This document shows, in pieces, positions 63,703 to 64,000 of a stretch of 64,000 nt of DNA. Source of the stretch: Curvibacter gracilis ATCC BAA-807. GTDB lineage: Bacteria > Pseudomonadota > Gammaproteobacteria > Burkholderiales > Burkholderiaceae_C. How positions within the stretch are numbered: position 1 is the stretch's first letter; the number at the start of each line of letters is the position of its first letter. The translations under genes and the position numbers were made by a program. The notes beneath the pieces were generated by a model. It worked only from the letters and a program-made list of their open reading frames with translations, was not told the origin of the DNA and ran no database searches. The stretch covers positions 1-64,000 of the forward strand of contig NZ_JADZ01000025.1 of assembly GCF_000518645.1 (NCBI RefSeq), in the 5' to 3' direction.

Positions 63703-64000
63703 ATGAAGAACCCATCCGTTCAATCGCCTGTCCGTGCGCGCGCCTGCCTGGCCCTGAGCCCTCTTGCCTTGGCCGCCGGCCTGTGTGTCCTGCAGACTGC
63801 TGCGCAGGCCGCCGAAGCGCCTGTCCTGGTGGCCGGCTTGAACCCGCTCAAGGAAACCGTGGTCACGGCCACGCGCACCGAGCAACCTCTGGCCGACCTG
63901 GTGGCCGACGTCACCCTGATCGACCGCGAGACCATCGAAAACAGCGGTGCCACCGGCCTGGCCGATGTGCTGGCCCGCGTGCCCGGCATTGAAATTTCCC
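63703..64000 (+). CDS. btuB: BtuB-like TonB-dependent receptor, N-terminal part (cut by window edge)
   Basis: The first 99 residues of an outer-membrane receptor: a signal peptide ending near AAQAAEA, the TonB box ETVVTATRTEQPL, and the start of the plug domain (VTLIDRETIENSGATGLADV, LARVPGIEI). The cobalamin riboswitch in front makes vitamin B12 or a related corrinoid the likely ligand. The gene runs off the right edge. Confidence 0.9.
   Translation, partial: MKNPSVQSPVRARACLALSPLALAAGLCVLQTAAQAAEAPVLVAGLNPLKETVVTATRTEQPLADLVADVTLIDRETIENSGATGLADVLARVPGIEIS

Overview
The window looks like chromosomal DNA of a facultatively microaerobic, motile or surface-associated betaproteobacterium in the order Burkholderiales (comamonad/Sphaerotilaceae-like). 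This is inferred from high GC content, the gene order glnA - small secreted coiled-coil protein - ntrB - ntrC - xth, the block ccoI-ccoS-ccoN-ccoO-ccoQ-ccoP-ccoG-ccoH ... fnr - hemN, a Bug-type periplasmic binding protein, and a HiPIP. No 16S rRNA is present, so genus-level placement is not possible from sequence reading.

Bases 1-9,900 are accessory DNA. An IS3-family end (1-271) cuts into a type III restriction endonuclease gene that has lost its N-terminus. Next comes an AT-rich two-gene unit with the architecture of the Kiwa anti-phage system (kwaA, kwaB), then a mobile-element scar (a small ICE/plasmid-type protein and the C-terminal piece of a tyrosine recombinase), a 56-residue Ala/Gln/Lys-rich protein, and a HicA-like small protein whose stop codon overlaps the start of a 729-residue ankyrin-repeat protein. 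The island ends in a degenerate second copy of the 3' end of a neighbouring regulator gene, followed by a self-regulated-looking Fic protein. The hicA-like/ankyrin pair is the best candidate here for an undescribed system.

From 9,772 on the window is mostly core genome. 9.8-20.3 kb holds an XRE-cupin regulator divergent from an FAD oxidoreductase with a perfect palindrome between them, a LysR regulator divergent from an SbtA-type bicarbonate transporter, PPK2, a ZntB-like metal channel, a Tat-exported AcpA-type phosphatase and a Bug-family binding protein. 20.5-29.6 kb holds an NMT1-like binding protein, a TctDE-like two-component system, an RsuA-family pseudouridine synthase, a YVTN propeller, a deacetylase, a sterol-desaturase-like protein, an EI24 protein and a MoaB/CinA-domain protein.

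29.6-36 kb is the nitrogen-control locus: a sigma-54 promoter with NtrC-like half-sites in front of glnA, then ntrB and ntrC, xth, and tRNA-Gly(GCC) and tRNA-Leu(UAA). 36.3-45.8 kb has a probable poly-G frameshift that fuses two genes, HiPIP, murI, both classes of fumarase side by side, acs and an orphan pilin. 45.8-57.6 kb is a low-oxygen respiration regulon: universal stress protein, the complete cbb3 oxidase and its assembly genes, fnr and hemN, with three FNR-type boxes exactly where control would be expected. 57.8-61.5 kb is a translationally coupled c-di-GMP pair (HD-GYP, then PAS-GGDEF-EAL). The end of the window has a TauE exporter, 6S RNA downstream of zapA, and a cobalamin riboswitch leading into a BtuB-like TonB-dependent receptor cut by the window edge.
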